64,000 nucleotides of DNA from Enterococcus asini ATCC 700915. Lineage in GTDB: Bacteria; Bacillota; Bacilli; Lactobacillales; Enterococcaceae. The stretch lies in assembly GCF_000407365.1 (NCBI RefSeq), contig NZ_ASVU01000001.1, forward strand, positions 248,001 through 312,000, read 5' to 3'. Under the pieces are notes generated by a model. It ran no database searches. It was not told the DNA's origin and saw only the letters and a program-made list of their open reading frames with translations. Each line of letters opens with the position of its first letter. Position 1 is the stretch's first letter. This document shows positions 52,712 to 61,567 of the stretch, one piece after another. Both the position numbers and the translations under genes were made by a program.

Positions 52712-53707
52712 TCAGAATTTTCTAGTTTCTTCGCTTCCAAATCGCTCCGTTAGTAAGACACACTCGGCAAAAATCTCCTGATAAATTCGCCGTCGATTTA
52801 CTAAAAAGTATGGCCAATCCAATATTTGGCAACTTTTTTCATACCAGCAGTCAAACTCGCGAAAGCCGGCAAGATACAGGCCTCGTAAAACTAGCAAACC
52901 CTCTTGCAACAATGCTTGATGGCATCCTGGAGCGTATCCCCATGAAGGGAGCGCCCCTAAGTTCACCCCGTGAAGATAGCTTTGAGCTTGTAGCAGCAAC
53001 AACCCTTTTTCCTTACGATTCAACTTTTCTTGAATCCGTAGCTGATAGTCAGAAACCGACCAAGCACACGGTTTACTAGCAATTTTTGCTAATGACAAGA
53101 TTTCGCCAAAAAGTTGGCCTTGCAAAGTTTGGGAGCTAGTCTCAAACAACAATCCCTTTTGGTAATGCCAATCAAAAGAATGAAACAAGACCAACTTTCT
53201 TTTGGCTACCTCAACACCCCACAAGACTAGACCAAAGGGAGCTTCCTGTAAGCAACAACTGGTTACTTGCCGCCAGTGCTTCTGAGGGAAAAACTGCTGC
53301 CCCACAAGCCACCAAGGAGTATAACCATGAGCCAGATAATTACTCGTGCGTTCTGCAAAACGCGTTCGACTTAGCGTCGAGCACTGAAATTCCACCGCTA
53401 ACTTACGCCACAGTAAATCCGGGCGTTGGGCTAATTCCGGTAAATAAGCTTCCAGTTGGGTATCCACAGGTAGTGCCTGTTGCAATAAGTGCTTGCCCAA
53501 CAAATGTTCTGCGGTTTCTCCTTCTGAAAAGTGCTGACACTCTTGCATGCTGCGATGCGCAAAATGAGGAATCTTTTGTGGGCCGCATTTAAAGATGACC
53601 TCCCCTTGGCACCCTGGACAAAAACACTTTTCCCCATTCTTTTTTTGAAACCTATCCGCTAAAATCAACTGCCCCTGAGCATCATTTGCTAGTAACATCC
53701 CTCGCAC
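52712..53707 (-). CDS. coiA: Competence protein CoiA
   Basis: A 331-residue CoiA-family protein, needed for transformation in streptococci and thought to act with recombination proteins. The N-terminal cysteine motif (CFCPGCQGEVIFKCG) and HFAHRSM are followed by a nuclease-like region (LEAYLPELAQRPDLLWRKLA, VEFQCSTLSRTRFAERT). The full-length frame does not by itself prove natural competence. It lies between mecA and pepF as in other Firmicutes, but a terminator separates it from mecA. Confidence 0.92.
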   Translation of the reverse strand: MRGMLLANDAQGQLILADRFQKKNGEKCFCPGCQGEVIFKCGPQKIPHFAHRSMQECQHFSEGETAEHLLGKHLLQQALPVDTQLEAYLPELAQRPDLLWRKLAVEFQCSTLSRTRFAERTSNYLAHGYTPWWLVGQQFFPQKHWRQVTSCCLQEAPFGLVLWGVEVAKRKLVLFHSFDWHYQKGLLFETSSQTLQGQLFGEILSLAKIASKPCAWSVSDYQLRIQEKLNRKEKGLLLLQAQSYLHGVNLGALPSWGYAPGCHQALLQEGLLVLRGLYLAGFREFDCWYEKSCQILDWPYFLVNRRRIYQEIFAECVLLTERFGSEETRKF

Positions 53708-53735
53708 CTCCCGTCTTATCAGGAGATACGCAAAG

Positions 53736-53766
53736 AAAAAAGCCTTGATTCTTCATCAAGGCTTTT
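53736..53766 (-). terminator. Terminator after mecA
   Basis: AAAAAGCCTTGA / TCAAGGCTTTT with a 7-base loop, between mecA stop and coiA start. It implies that coiA-pepF is transcribed from its own promoter. Confidence 0.85.
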
Positions 53767-53771
53767 ACTCG

Positions 53772-54431
53772 TTATGCAAAATAATGTCGGGTCAACTCTA
53801 AGGCATCATGCTCCATTAAGAGCTTGCCGTGCTCGGCTAAAACCTCGGAAGTAGCGGTACTTCTACGGGCAAATTCCGACAAGTACGCCAAGTAGTCTTC
53901 CACTTGACCATCGGAAATCAATTCGTCCACAAATTCTACTTCTAAGAAATAAAAACCACCCATGCTGTACAAGTTGCTAATCACAAAGTCCAACTGGATT
54001 TCATTGGCCAAAAGTACCAACTGCTCAAAATCCACCATTTCAAAGATGAATTTCCGTGGTAGTGGTGCTTCTGTTTCTTTGCTCTTTTCTTGCAATTGAT
54101 CGGCAATCGTCTTGCGCAAAGCCGCGGTTGGCTCTTCGCTGAAGCCCTCGGAGAACTCTTCAAACTCTTCCATATCCTCGGGAGTGATATTTTTACTGAT
54201 GAAAAGCTCTAGGCCATCGCCCTTAGGCAATACTTGGAAGGTAACAGCTTCACTGCCTTTAAACTCTTCTTCTATATCGACTTCTTCTAGAATACTGTAG
54301 AAAAAGTTTTCGATTTCATTGTGATTCCCTAGTAAATCTAAAAACGTAATTCCCCGGGCAGCTAAATCTTCGCTTTTAATCAAAACACGAATTGTATTGT
54401 CATTAATGTGTTCCATTTCCATCTTAGCCAC
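53772..54431 (-). CDS. mecA: ClpC adaptor protein MecA
   Basis: A 219-residue adaptor that delivers substrates to the ClpCP protease. The N-terminal substrate-binding part (MEMEHINDNTIRVLIKSEDL) and the C-terminal ClpC-binding domain (about 130-215; FEMVDFEQLVLLANEIQLDF) are joined by an acidic linker. The listed first Met precedes MEMEHIN by two residues, so initiation at Met3 is possible. It is a single gene between the spx and mecA terminators. Confidence 0.95.
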   Translation of the reverse strand: MAKMEMEHINDNTIRVLIKSEDLAARGITFLDLLGNHNEIENFFYSILEEVDIEEEFKGSEAVTFQVLPKGDGLELFISKNITPEDMEEFEEFSEGFSEEPTAALRKTIADQLQEKSKETEAPLPRKFIFEMVDFEQLVLLANEIQLDFVISNLYSMGGFYFLEVEFVDELISDGQVEDYLAYLSEFARRSTATSEVLAEHGKLLMEHDALELTRHYFA

Positions 54432-54527
54432 ACCCCTTCTCAGATGCTAATTCGTTACTAACCATTGTAGCGAAACTTATTGAAATGTAAAGGAAAACCT
54501 GTTCCTTTAAAGAGATTCATAAGAATG

Positions 54528-54564
54528 AAAAAAACTGCTCCAAGCCTTGTTTCGGCTGGAGCAG
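54528..54564 (-). terminator. Terminator after spx
   Basis: On the minus strand CTGCTCCA / TGGAGCAG with a folded loop, followed by TTTTTTTC. Confidence 0.85.
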
Positions 54565-54583
54565 CAACTTTCATTTATTAGGA

Positions 54584-54982
54584 TTAAAGACCAGCCATCA
54601 ATTGAGCTTGGCGCAATTCCAATTGGCGAACTTCCCGTGATAGGAAGCGACGGATTTCATCTTCGTTAAATCCAACTTGCAGACGTTTTTCGTCAATCAT
54701 GATTGGACGACGTAAAAGGCCTGGATTTGCTTGGACTAGATCCAACAATTCTTTCAACGGCAACTCATCTAAATCAATATTTAACTTTTGGAAAACCTTG
54801 GAACGTGTCGAAATAATCTCTTCAGTACCATCTTCAGTCATCTGCAGAATCGACTTCAACTCAGAAATGTTCAAGGGTTCGGAAAAGATATTCCTTTCTA
54901 CAAAAGGAATTTCGTGCTCTCGCAACCACGCGCGAGCTTTTCGGCAGGACGTACAACTAGGGGAAGTATAAAGTGTCAACAA
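54584..54982 (-). CDS. spx: Redox-sensing regulator Spx
   Basis: A 132-residue ArsC-fold regulator that binds the RNA polymerase alpha C-terminal domain and controls the oxidative stress response. With TTG at 54982 as start (AGGAG 8 bases upstream) the protein begins [13 protein letters not shown], which puts the redox switch at Cys10 and Cys13 exactly as in known Spx; a GTG three codons earlier would overlap the ribosome binding site. The [19 protein letters not shown] region is typical. SpxH and ClpXP are expected to control its stability. Confidence 0.95.
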   Translation of the reverse strand: MLTLYTSPSCTSCRKARAWLREHEIPFVERNIFSEPLNISELKSILQMTEDGTEEIISTRSKVFQKLNIDLDELPLKELLDLVQANPGLLRRPIMIDEKRLQVGFNEDEIRRFLSREVRQLELRQAQLMAGL

Positions 54983-55347
54983 CGTAATCACTCCTTTTTG
55001 TTTATAAGTGATGGGTAAAATAATGACGCATCACTTTAAATCTGATTCTATTATACCGAATGAAAAAACAAATATCTAGTACTTTCTCAAAAAATACTTT
55101 TGATAATTAAATTTAACTAAGTCTTAAATTCCTATCGTTATCACGATTAAAGAAATTTATCATTATACATTATTATAATACTCTAATTTTTATGTCATTT
55201 TCAAAAAGAGTGCCCTCTTGCTTTTTTAAAATTTGATTTTTGCAAAAAAAACAAATTTTTTCACTGGTATACTTTTACTCGTTGTTTAATCAGCCGAAAA
55301 CAAATCACTTCATCCCACTTCTTGAAAAAGCTTTCCATTTCCCAAAA
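54983..55347. other. AT-rich region upstream of spx
   Basis: About 360 very AT-rich bases with no gene. A TATAAT on the minus strand near 55050 (CGGTATAATAGAATC) is a plausible spx -10 box without a good -35. Multiple regulators would be expected here by analogy, but no operator was identified. Confidence 0.4.
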
Positions 55348-55415
55348 GACCCTCCGGCCACGGATTATCTAGGCCTTTTAATTTCCTAAGATGGCTGCTC
55401 CGTTTTCAGAGGGTC
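55348..55415 (-). other. Extended three-segment hairpin downstream of the ABC exporter
   Basis: Nested complementary segments GACCCTC / GAGGGTC, ACGGA / TCCGT and ATCTAGG / CCTAAGAT (one bulge) form a 68-base arm in an otherwise AT-rich region. On the minus strand it is followed by TTTTGGG. It may be the distant terminator of the ABC exporter gene or a structured RNA in the spx upstream region. Confidence 0.45.
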
Positions 55416-55630
55416 GTTATTTTAAAAATAAAATTTCACAAGGAATATTTGCTAAAAAACACCTGGAAATAATCGGTCTACCCGTTTTCCCATCACTTCG
55501 AATACTCATTTTTCTAATTCATTTTATGATTTCTTGAACTCTTTTTTTAAGAAAAGTAATGTCATGACAGAAAAGACGATTCTTAATTTTTTGTGTCAAA
55601 TTTTTTCCTTATTTTAGAAATTTTTGACAA
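55416..55630. other. AT-rich spacer after the ABC exporter gene
   Basis: About 215 bases rich in A/T tracts; no gene and no immediate terminator after the stop at 55631 were seen. Confidence 0.4.
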
Positions 55631-57346
55631 TTATCTAAATTGACTGCGGTACAGTTCCGCATAGTGCCCTTGGCTTGCCAAGAGTTCATCGTGGGTGCCT
55701 TGCTCCAAGATTCCTTGGGGGCTTACTACGATAATGCGATCCGCATATTTAATCGTCGCCAAACGATGGGCGATGATCAAAGTCGTCCGTCCCGTAGCCA
55801 AAGAATTCAAGGATTCTTGAATCACTTGCTCGGTTTCACTGTCTAAAGCAGAGGTGGCTTCGTCTAAAATCAAGATTGGTGGATTCTTCAAAAACATCCG
55901 GGCAATGGCCACTCGTTGTCGTTGTCCCCCAGAGAGTTTGACTCCCCGTTCCCCGATAGAGGTATCCAGGCCTTGAGGCATATCCGCAACCGCCCCTTCC
56001 AAATGAGCCAAACGGACTGCTTGCTGAATCTCCTCTTCACTGGCATCCAAGCGACCATAAGCGATATTTTCCCGAATAGTGCCGGGGAATAAAAAGACAT
56101 CTTGTTGCACGATACCGATTTGATCTCGTAAGGAAGTTAACGTCATATCCCGAATATCAATCCCGTCAATGGTGATCCTTCCTTTGGTAACATCGTAAAA
56201 CCTTGGCAGTAAATTACTCAAGGTGGTCTTACCGGAGCCACTCTGGCCCACCAAAGCTACCGTTTCTCCCGGAGCAATGGCTAAGTCGATGTCTTCTAGC
56301 ACCCGCTTTTCTTCCGTTCCATAGGAGAAGGAGACGTGATCGTAATGGATATCTCCTTGCAGCGACTCCACTACCAGTGCATCTGGCTTGTCCATGATCT
56401 CCGGATTGCGGTCCAACTCTTCTGTTAAACGCTTGAAGCCGGCAAAACCTTTAGGATAGCTTTCAATCATATTGTTGACCTTCTCAATCGGGCGCACAAA
56501 AACATTGGATAGGAGAATAAAGAAGACGAACTCCCCATAAGTCAACTCACCTTGAATCACATAGTACGCACCGAAAATCAGCGTAAACAGGCTAATGGAG
56601 CGAATCAGCAAATAATTATATGCGGAACTAGCGGCCATCACTTTGTAAAAGCGGATTTTGGCCCGGCGGTAGCTTTCACTAAGGCCTTTAAAGCGGCTTG
56701 CTTCAAAAGGTTCATTGGCAAAAGACTGGGTCACGCGAATGCCACTCACCGACGCTTCCACACCGGAGTTGAATTCCCCTAGTGTTTCGTAAATCTCCAG
56801 ATTGACTTTGGTCATCTTCTTATTGAAAAAGACTAAAGCCAAGGTAATCAAAGGCAATAATGCAAAAGTGGCCAAAGCTAGCTTGGCATGGGCTCGATAC
56901 ATGAGGATAAAGGAGCCTATTAGGGTCATAATCGTAATAAAGACATCTTCTGGGCCATGATGGGCTACTTCGGAAATTTCAAATAAGTCCGTGGTTAAAC
57001 GACTGATTAAACTCCCAGTCTTTTGCTCATCATAGTAGCGAAAAGACTGCCGTTGCAAGTGTTGGAACAGCTCCCGACGCATATCCGTCTCGATATTCAC
57101 CCCTAGCTTGTGCCCAAAGAAAATCACCACGTATTGCAAAGCCGTGTTGATCACATAAAAGACAAAGAGCCCGATACACGCCCAAACCACTAATTGAAAG
57201 TTCTTCTGGGGCATGATCTGATCGATCACCTGATTCACTGCCACCGGAAAGAGCAATTCCAAAAGCCCCACGAGAATCGCACAACCAAAATCTAGTAAAA
57301 ATAATCCTTTATAGGGACGATAATAACTAAAAAACCGACGAAACAA
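55631..57346 (-). CDS. ABC exporter with fused membrane and ATPase domains
   Basis: A half-transporter of the MsbA/LmrA type, about 571 residues: six transmembrane helices (about 10-310) and a C-terminal nucleotide-binding domain with Walker A GQSGSGKTT (near 367), signature LSGGQRQRV (near 477) and Walker B ILILDEATSALD. The frame runs 36 codons further, but a promoter lies at 57372-57399 with its start near 57365, so longer starts would not be transcribed from it. TTG at 57346, 7 bases after AAGGGAG, fits well. It probably works as a homodimer exporting a lipid or drug-like compound. It is monocistronic. Confidence 0.9.
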   Translation of the reverse strand: MFRRFFSYYRPYKGLFLLDFGCAILVGLLELLFPVAVNQVIDQIMPQKNFQLVVWACIGLFVFYVINTALQYVVIFFGHKLGVNIETDMRRELFQHLQRQSFRYYDEQKTGSLISRLTTDLFEISEVAHHGPEDVFITIMTLIGSFILMYRAHAKLALATFALLPLITLALVFFNKKMTKVNLEIYETLGEFNSGVEASVSGIRVTQSFANEPFEASRFKGLSESYRRAKIRFYKVMAASSAYNYLLIRSISLFTLIFGAYYVIQGELTYGEFVFFILLSNVFVRPIEKVNNMIESYPKGFAGFKRLTEELDRNPEIMDKPDALVVESLQGDIHYDHVSFSYGTEEKRVLEDIDLAIAPGETVALVGQSGSGKTTLSNLLPRFYDVTKGRITIDGIDIRDMTLTSLRDQIGIVQQDVFLFPGTIRENIAYGRLDASEEEIQQAVRLAHLEGAVADMPQGLDTSIGERGVKLSGGQRQRVAIARMFLKNPPILILDEATSALDSETEQVIQESLNSLATGRTTLIIAHRLATIKYADRIIVVSPQGILEQGTHDELLASQGHYAELYRSQFR

Positions 57347-57371
57347 ACGAACACTCCCTTTCATTCTTTCT

Positions 57372-57399
57372 ATTATAGCAAGGCCCCAAAAGACTGCAA
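57372..57399 (-). promoter_or_regulatory. Promoter of the ABC exporter gene
   Basis: On the minus strand TTGCAG (57399-57394), a 16-base spacer and TATAAT (57377-57372). It decides the downstream TTG start at 57346. Confidence 0.75.
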
Positions 57400-57583
57400 G
57401 GGGCTTTTTCGGTAAAGAAAACTGAAAACACAGAAAGCCCATGAGAGCAATCACCGGGGCTAATTAGGTATAATAAACCTTTTTGTAGCAAGGTTTTCGC
57501 CTTTTTTTCCCGCCAAAATCTGCTAGAATATGTTCGAGAACAAAAACTGAAAATTTACTGAAATTTGAAAGGCGTGGCAAATT

Positions 57584-58309
57584 TTGATTCAAGCAATCGT
57601 TTTTGATGTGGATGATACTCTTTATGATCAGCAACAACCTTTCCGAAATGCCGTTTACCAAATCGTTCCTGACTTCCAAGCTGAGGATATGCACGATCTG
57701 TACATCCGCTTTAGAGTACACAGTGACGAGATTTTTCCAAAAGTCTTAGCAGGTGAATGGGAATTAGTTACCATGCGTAACTTCCGTATCCAACAATCTC
57801 TCAAAGACTTAGGCTATCCGACGATTGACGACGATACCGCATTGGCTTTCCAAGCAATTTACGAAAACGAATTGGATCATATCACCATGCACGACGAGGT
57901 CAAAAAGACCTTGGATTACTTGAAAAAACTCGGCGTTCCCATGGGGATCATCACCAACGGCCCTACCGATCACCAGTTTAAAAAAATCAAACAGTTAGGC
58001 CTCTTTAAATGGGTTCGTCCTGAACACATCCTAATCTCCCAAGCAACTGGCTTCCAAAAACCAGAAGCAGACATCTTCCAATTAGCGGAAGAACGCTTTG
58101 ATTTGAACGGAGAGACCACCCTATATGTGGGAGATAGCTTTGAAAACGACGTGGTTGGCTCCAAGAGTCGCAACTGGCAAGCCCTCTGGTTTAACCACCG
58201 TGATCGTTGCCTACCAGAAGGCGCTGAAGCCATTTACGATATCGAGCTTCACGACTTCGACCAACTTTACCCAACCATTTGCAACATCTGTACACCATTA
58301 ACTGTCTAA
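57584..58309 (+). CDS. HAD-family phosphatase (YjjG-like)
   Basis: A 241-residue haloacid-dehalogenase-superfamily hydrolase, subfamily IA. Motif I is FDVDDTLYD (nucleophile Asp8 and Asp10), motif II GIITNGPTDHQ, then the Lys in GFQKPEADIF and motif IV LYVGDSFENDVVGS. An alpha-helical cap lies between motifs I and II. Closest in style to pyrimidine 5'-nucleotidases of the YjjG group, but the substrate is not proven. The TTG start has a GAAAGG site upstream and an extended -10 (TGCTAGAAT) further up. Confidence 0.9.
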   Translation: MIQAIVFDVDDTLYDQQQPFRNAVYQIVPDFQAEDMHDLYIRFRVHSDEIFPKVLAGEWELVTMRNFRIQQSLKDLGYPTIDDDTALAFQAIYENELDHITMHDEVKKTLDYLKKLGVPMGIITNGPTDHQFKKIKQLGLFKWVRPEHILISQATGFQKPEADIFQLAEERFDLNGETTLYVGDSFENDVVGSKSRNWQALWFNHRDRCLPEGAEAIYDIELHDFDQLYPTICNICTPLTV

Positions 58310-58311
58310 AC

Positions 58312-58350
58312 AAAAAGACTGACGCGCCTTTTCTGGCCGTCAGTCTTTTT
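58312..58350. terminator. Bidirectional terminator between HAD gene and SNF2 helicase
   Basis: AAAAAGACTGACG / CGTCAGTCTTTTT with a folded loop and flanking homopolymer tracts. Confidence 0.9.
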
Positions 58351-58354
58351 TTGT

Positions 58355-61300
58355 TTATTCTCCGCTTAAAATCATGCGGACGTCTTCTTCTGTCAATTGT
58401 TGGATTTGGGTTTCATTGCCGCTGATGACTTTTTGGAAGAGTTCTCGTTTTTCGTTTTGCAACAAATCGATTCGCTCTTCAATCGTTCCTTCTGCGATCA
58501 ATCGCCAAACTTCCACCACTTTTTGTTGCCCAATCCGGTGAGCGCGCCCGGCAGCTTGTTCTTCCACCGCAGGATTCCACCAGAGATCGTAAAGAATCAC
58601 TGTATCTGCCCCGGTTAAGTTGAGTCCGGTCCCCCCAGCCTTCAAGGAAATCAAGAAAACATCTTTCTCTCCAGCGTTAAAGGCATCTACCATTTCAATC
58701 CGTTCTTTAGGCGGTGTGGAGCCGCGCAAGTAGAAACTCGTTAAGCCAAGCTTGGTGAACTCTTCTTGAATGATGTCCAGCATCCCGGTGAACTGGGAGA
58801 AGAGTAGAATTCGGCGACCATTTTCCTTAGCGGCCACTACTAAGTCCTTCACTTGCTCTAATTTTCCTGAAGTGCCTTCGTAGTCGCTTAAAAAGAGTTT
58901 CGGATCACAACAGATCTGCCGCAAGCGGGTCAACCCAGCTAAAATCCCAATGCGGTTTTTCCGGAAAGCTTGAGAGTCCATGCCATTGATCTGCTCTTGC
59001 ATCTGATGCAAGTAAGCCAAGTACACCGTTTTTTGCTCCGGTGTCAGACCACTGTAATAATTCCGTTCTCGCTTGTCCTGTAAGTCGTGGAGCACAGTCT
59101 TCTTATCCCGCCGCAAGACGAAAGGTCGAATCATTTTCGCTACTTCTTCTGTGGCTAGCTCCCGGAATTTCTGCCGTGTGGGGAAGAAACCTGGCATGAT
59201 CATTTGGAACAAGGACCAGAGTTCCTCTAAGTTGTTTTCAATCGGCGTACCACTTAAAGCAAAGCGCTTGTCAATGGACAGTGAACGCAAGGCGTGAGCG
59301 GTTTTGGTGGTACTATTTTTCACCATTTGCGCTTCATCCAAAATCAAATGGGTGATGAAACGTTCCCGATAGACTTCGATATCTTGTCGCAAGCTGGCAT
59401 AGGAAGTGATGTACACGTCTGCCGGCTGAGCTAAAAGTCGTTGCCGTTCGCTTTGATTTCCGGAGATGACTTGCGTGGTCAACTCCGGCGCAAAACGACG
59501 GAATTCCTGTTGCCAGTTATAAGTCAATGACGCCGGCGAGATAATCAAGCCTTGTAATTCACCCGCTTGTTTTTCCGACAAGAGATACGTGATTGCCTGT
59601 AATGTCTTCCCAAGCCCCATTTCATCGGCTAAAATGCCCCCAAAATGATAGTGGCTCAACATCTTTAACCAGCGAAATCCGGTTACTTGATACGAACGCA
59701 AGTCGGCGTTTAAACCCTCGGGTAATTTTGCTGGAAACTCTTCTGGATGAAGTAAATCTTTCACCATCCCATGAAAAGCTTCAGAAAAAGTCACATGGTC
59801 TTTGTCCAAGCGTTCTTCCAAGGCAAGCCCTTGGGATAAAGGCAATTGCACGTGGCCTTGCGAGCTGGTCAACTGCTCCCGTAAAGATTTCAGCGCTTTA
59901 CTGGTTTCCTGATATTCCTCGGAATCAAACGTGATGACTTGCCCATTTTCCAAAGTGTAAAAATGATCATTCGCCAATAAGCTCGCCAAAACCGCGTCGA
60001 TTTCCTTTTGATCGATACCAGAAATATCAAACTGGATGTCCAGCCAAGACCCTTCTTGATCTACCGTGAGTTTTGGTGGATGATTTTTGGCATCGAGATA
60101 GAGTTCCCGAAGCTTTTTCCCCATTAGGACTTCCCCAATTTGACGCAAGGCCGGTACTTCCTTAGTAAAGAGATCAAACACGCCAATTCCAGAAGGCAGT
60201 TCCTTTTCAAAGCCTCGATCATTCGGCCGATAGCCTAGCTGTTGCAAAAGATGTCGGGCCCGTTCTTCTTTTTGATAGTCTCGCAAGACTTCTCCTTGAC
60301 CCTTTGCCGGTTCTTTCGTGTGTTTGGAATCACTGGAAAAGACTACAGTGCCGTATTGATAATCCAATTGCACTTGGACTTTCCCTTGTTTTTTCCGCAA
60401 AATAAACTGGACGGTCAAGGGTTGGTCACTGATATAGTCATAGACCACCTCTTCTACAGACACTTCCCCTAACTGGCGCAATAAGGGCAAGACCTGCATG
60501 AACAAGACGGAAAGTTCCTTTTGCGGATAATGAATCTCTGCTGTGGGGAGGCGTTTTAGTAATTGCTCCAAGACCAGATTGATTTCCACTTGTCGCGGGG
60601 TTAATGCATACAACTGCTGATCCACCACACCCCAGTGATAGTGACTGAACAAAGCATCAAAACGGCGGTCACAAGTTAAGCGAAAACCCTCTGCATCTTT
60701 TGTCACGGAAAAATGCAAAGGAGTCCCTTCATGAAAGACAATTGGGGAAATCTTGCCTGTATCTAGTTGCAAGATGCCACCTAATTCACTCATAGCCTCC
60801 AATAAGTGACGGCCTAAAGCTACCGGCAACATCAAATATTTCTTGTCTAGCTTGCCCTTGTTTAAAATTCCCGTCTGCCCGATTAATTCCTGAGTGGCAG
60901 CTAAGCCAGCCAACTCTTGCAACAGACTGTTTTCGTCGGGGGTAAAGGCTTCTGTGCCCAATTGAAACTGGTATTGCTTATTGACCAATAGTTTCTTTTC
61001 TTCTTGATAACTTTGTAAAAAGCGATAGATGTTTTTTACCACATAATTCCGACTTTGATCTCGCTTCCCTAGTTTCAACGAGATGCCTAAAACCGAGAGC
61101 TCCGGATGAAACGGATTGGTCTCGATGGCTTCGATTTGAAATTGTACTTGCAAGGCTTGGAATTGCTTGCCTTGACTACTGCGCACATGGGCAAAGCCAC
61201 TGGAAAACATTTCTGAAGGGGAAAAGTCAGCGGCTTTCACCAAATCATCGCTTTTAATCCGCCGGCCCTTGCCTTCCTGGCGCAAATAGAGTTCCACTGC

Positions 61301-61519
61301 CACCGTGTGCTTGCAGTAATGGTGCTCCTCCCAATACAGACACTGGCAATAGTCCTCTTCTTTGGCTGTGGCATCTAAATCCACCAAGTACAGCTCACTG
61401 CCTAAGACTTCCCCGTGCCAGACATTGTTTCCTGCATCCGGTGTCACCGACAAGACTCGGCCTTCTTTTACATATTGACGCCCACGTTCAATGACCTTTT
61501 CTGGAATACTCCATTTCAT
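58355..61519 (-). CDS. SNF2-family DNA-dependent ATPase/helicase with SWIM zinc finger
   Basis: A 1054-residue SWI2/SNF2 protein. A SWIM zinc-binding motif lies near residues 57-72 (YCQCLYWEEHHYCKH), followed by a bacterial SNF2-associated region to about 590. Then come the helicase motifs: ILADEMGLGKTLQ (Walker A, near 635), LILDEAQMVKN, LSGTPIENN, and the C-terminal helicase domain with LFSQFTGMLD and GRAHRIGQQKVVEV. Such proteins remodel protein-DNA complexes, often near RNA polymerase; the exact role is unknown. It precedes no other gene on its strand before the HAD terminator and lies 48 bases after sbcC. Confidence 0.93.
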   Translation of the reverse strand: MKWSIPEKVIERGRQYVKEGRVLSVTPDAGNNVWHGEVLGSELYLVDLDATAKEEDYCQCLYWEEHHYCKHTVAVELYLRQEGKGRRIKSDDLVKAADFSPSEMFSSGFAHVRSSQGKQFQALQVQFQIEAIETNPFHPELSVLGISLKLGKRDQSRNYVVKNIYRFLQSYQEEKKLLVNKQYQFQLGTEAFTPDENSLLQELAGLAATQELIGQTGILNKGKLDKKYLMLPVALGRHLLEAMSELGGILQLDTGKISPIVFHEGTPLHFSVTKDAEGFRLTCDRRFDALFSHYHWGVVDQQLYALTPRQVEINLVLEQLLKRLPTAEIHYPQKELSVLFMQVLPLLRQLGEVSVEEVVYDYISDQPLTVQFILRKKQGKVQVQLDYQYGTVVFSSDSKHTKEPAKGQGEVLRDYQKEERARHLLQQLGYRPNDRGFEKELPSGIGVFDLFTKEVPALRQIGEVLMGKKLRELYLDAKNHPPKLTVDQEGSWLDIQFDISGIDQKEIDAVLASLLANDHFYTLENGQVITFDSEEYQETSKALKSLREQLTSSQGHVQLPLSQGLALEERLDKDHVTFSEAFHGMVKDLLHPEEFPAKLPEGLNADLRSYQVTGFRWLKMLSHYHFGGILADEMGLGKTLQAITYLLSEKQAGELQGLIISPASLTYNWQQEFRRFAPELTTQVISGNQSERQRLLAQPADVYITSYASLRQDIEVYRERFITHLILDEAQMVKNSTTKTAHALRSLSIDKRFALSGTPIENNLEELWSLFQMIMPGFFPTRQKFRELATEEVAKMIRPFVLRRDKKTVLHDLQDKRERNYYSGLTPEQKTVYLAYLHQMQEQINGMDSQAFRKNRIGILAGLTRLRQICCDPKLFLSDYEGTSGKLEQVKDLVVAAKENGRRILLFSQFTGMLDIIQEEFTKLGLTSFYLRGSTPPKERIEMVDAFNAGEKDVFLISLKAGGTGLNLTGADTVILYDLWWNPAVEEQAAGRAHRIGQQKVVEVWRLIAEGTIEERIDLLQNEKRELFQKVISGNETQIQQLTEEDVRMILSGE

Positions 61520-61567
61520 TTTCCGTTCCTCCGATTTACAAATCCACTTACTCTTTATTATGCCACA

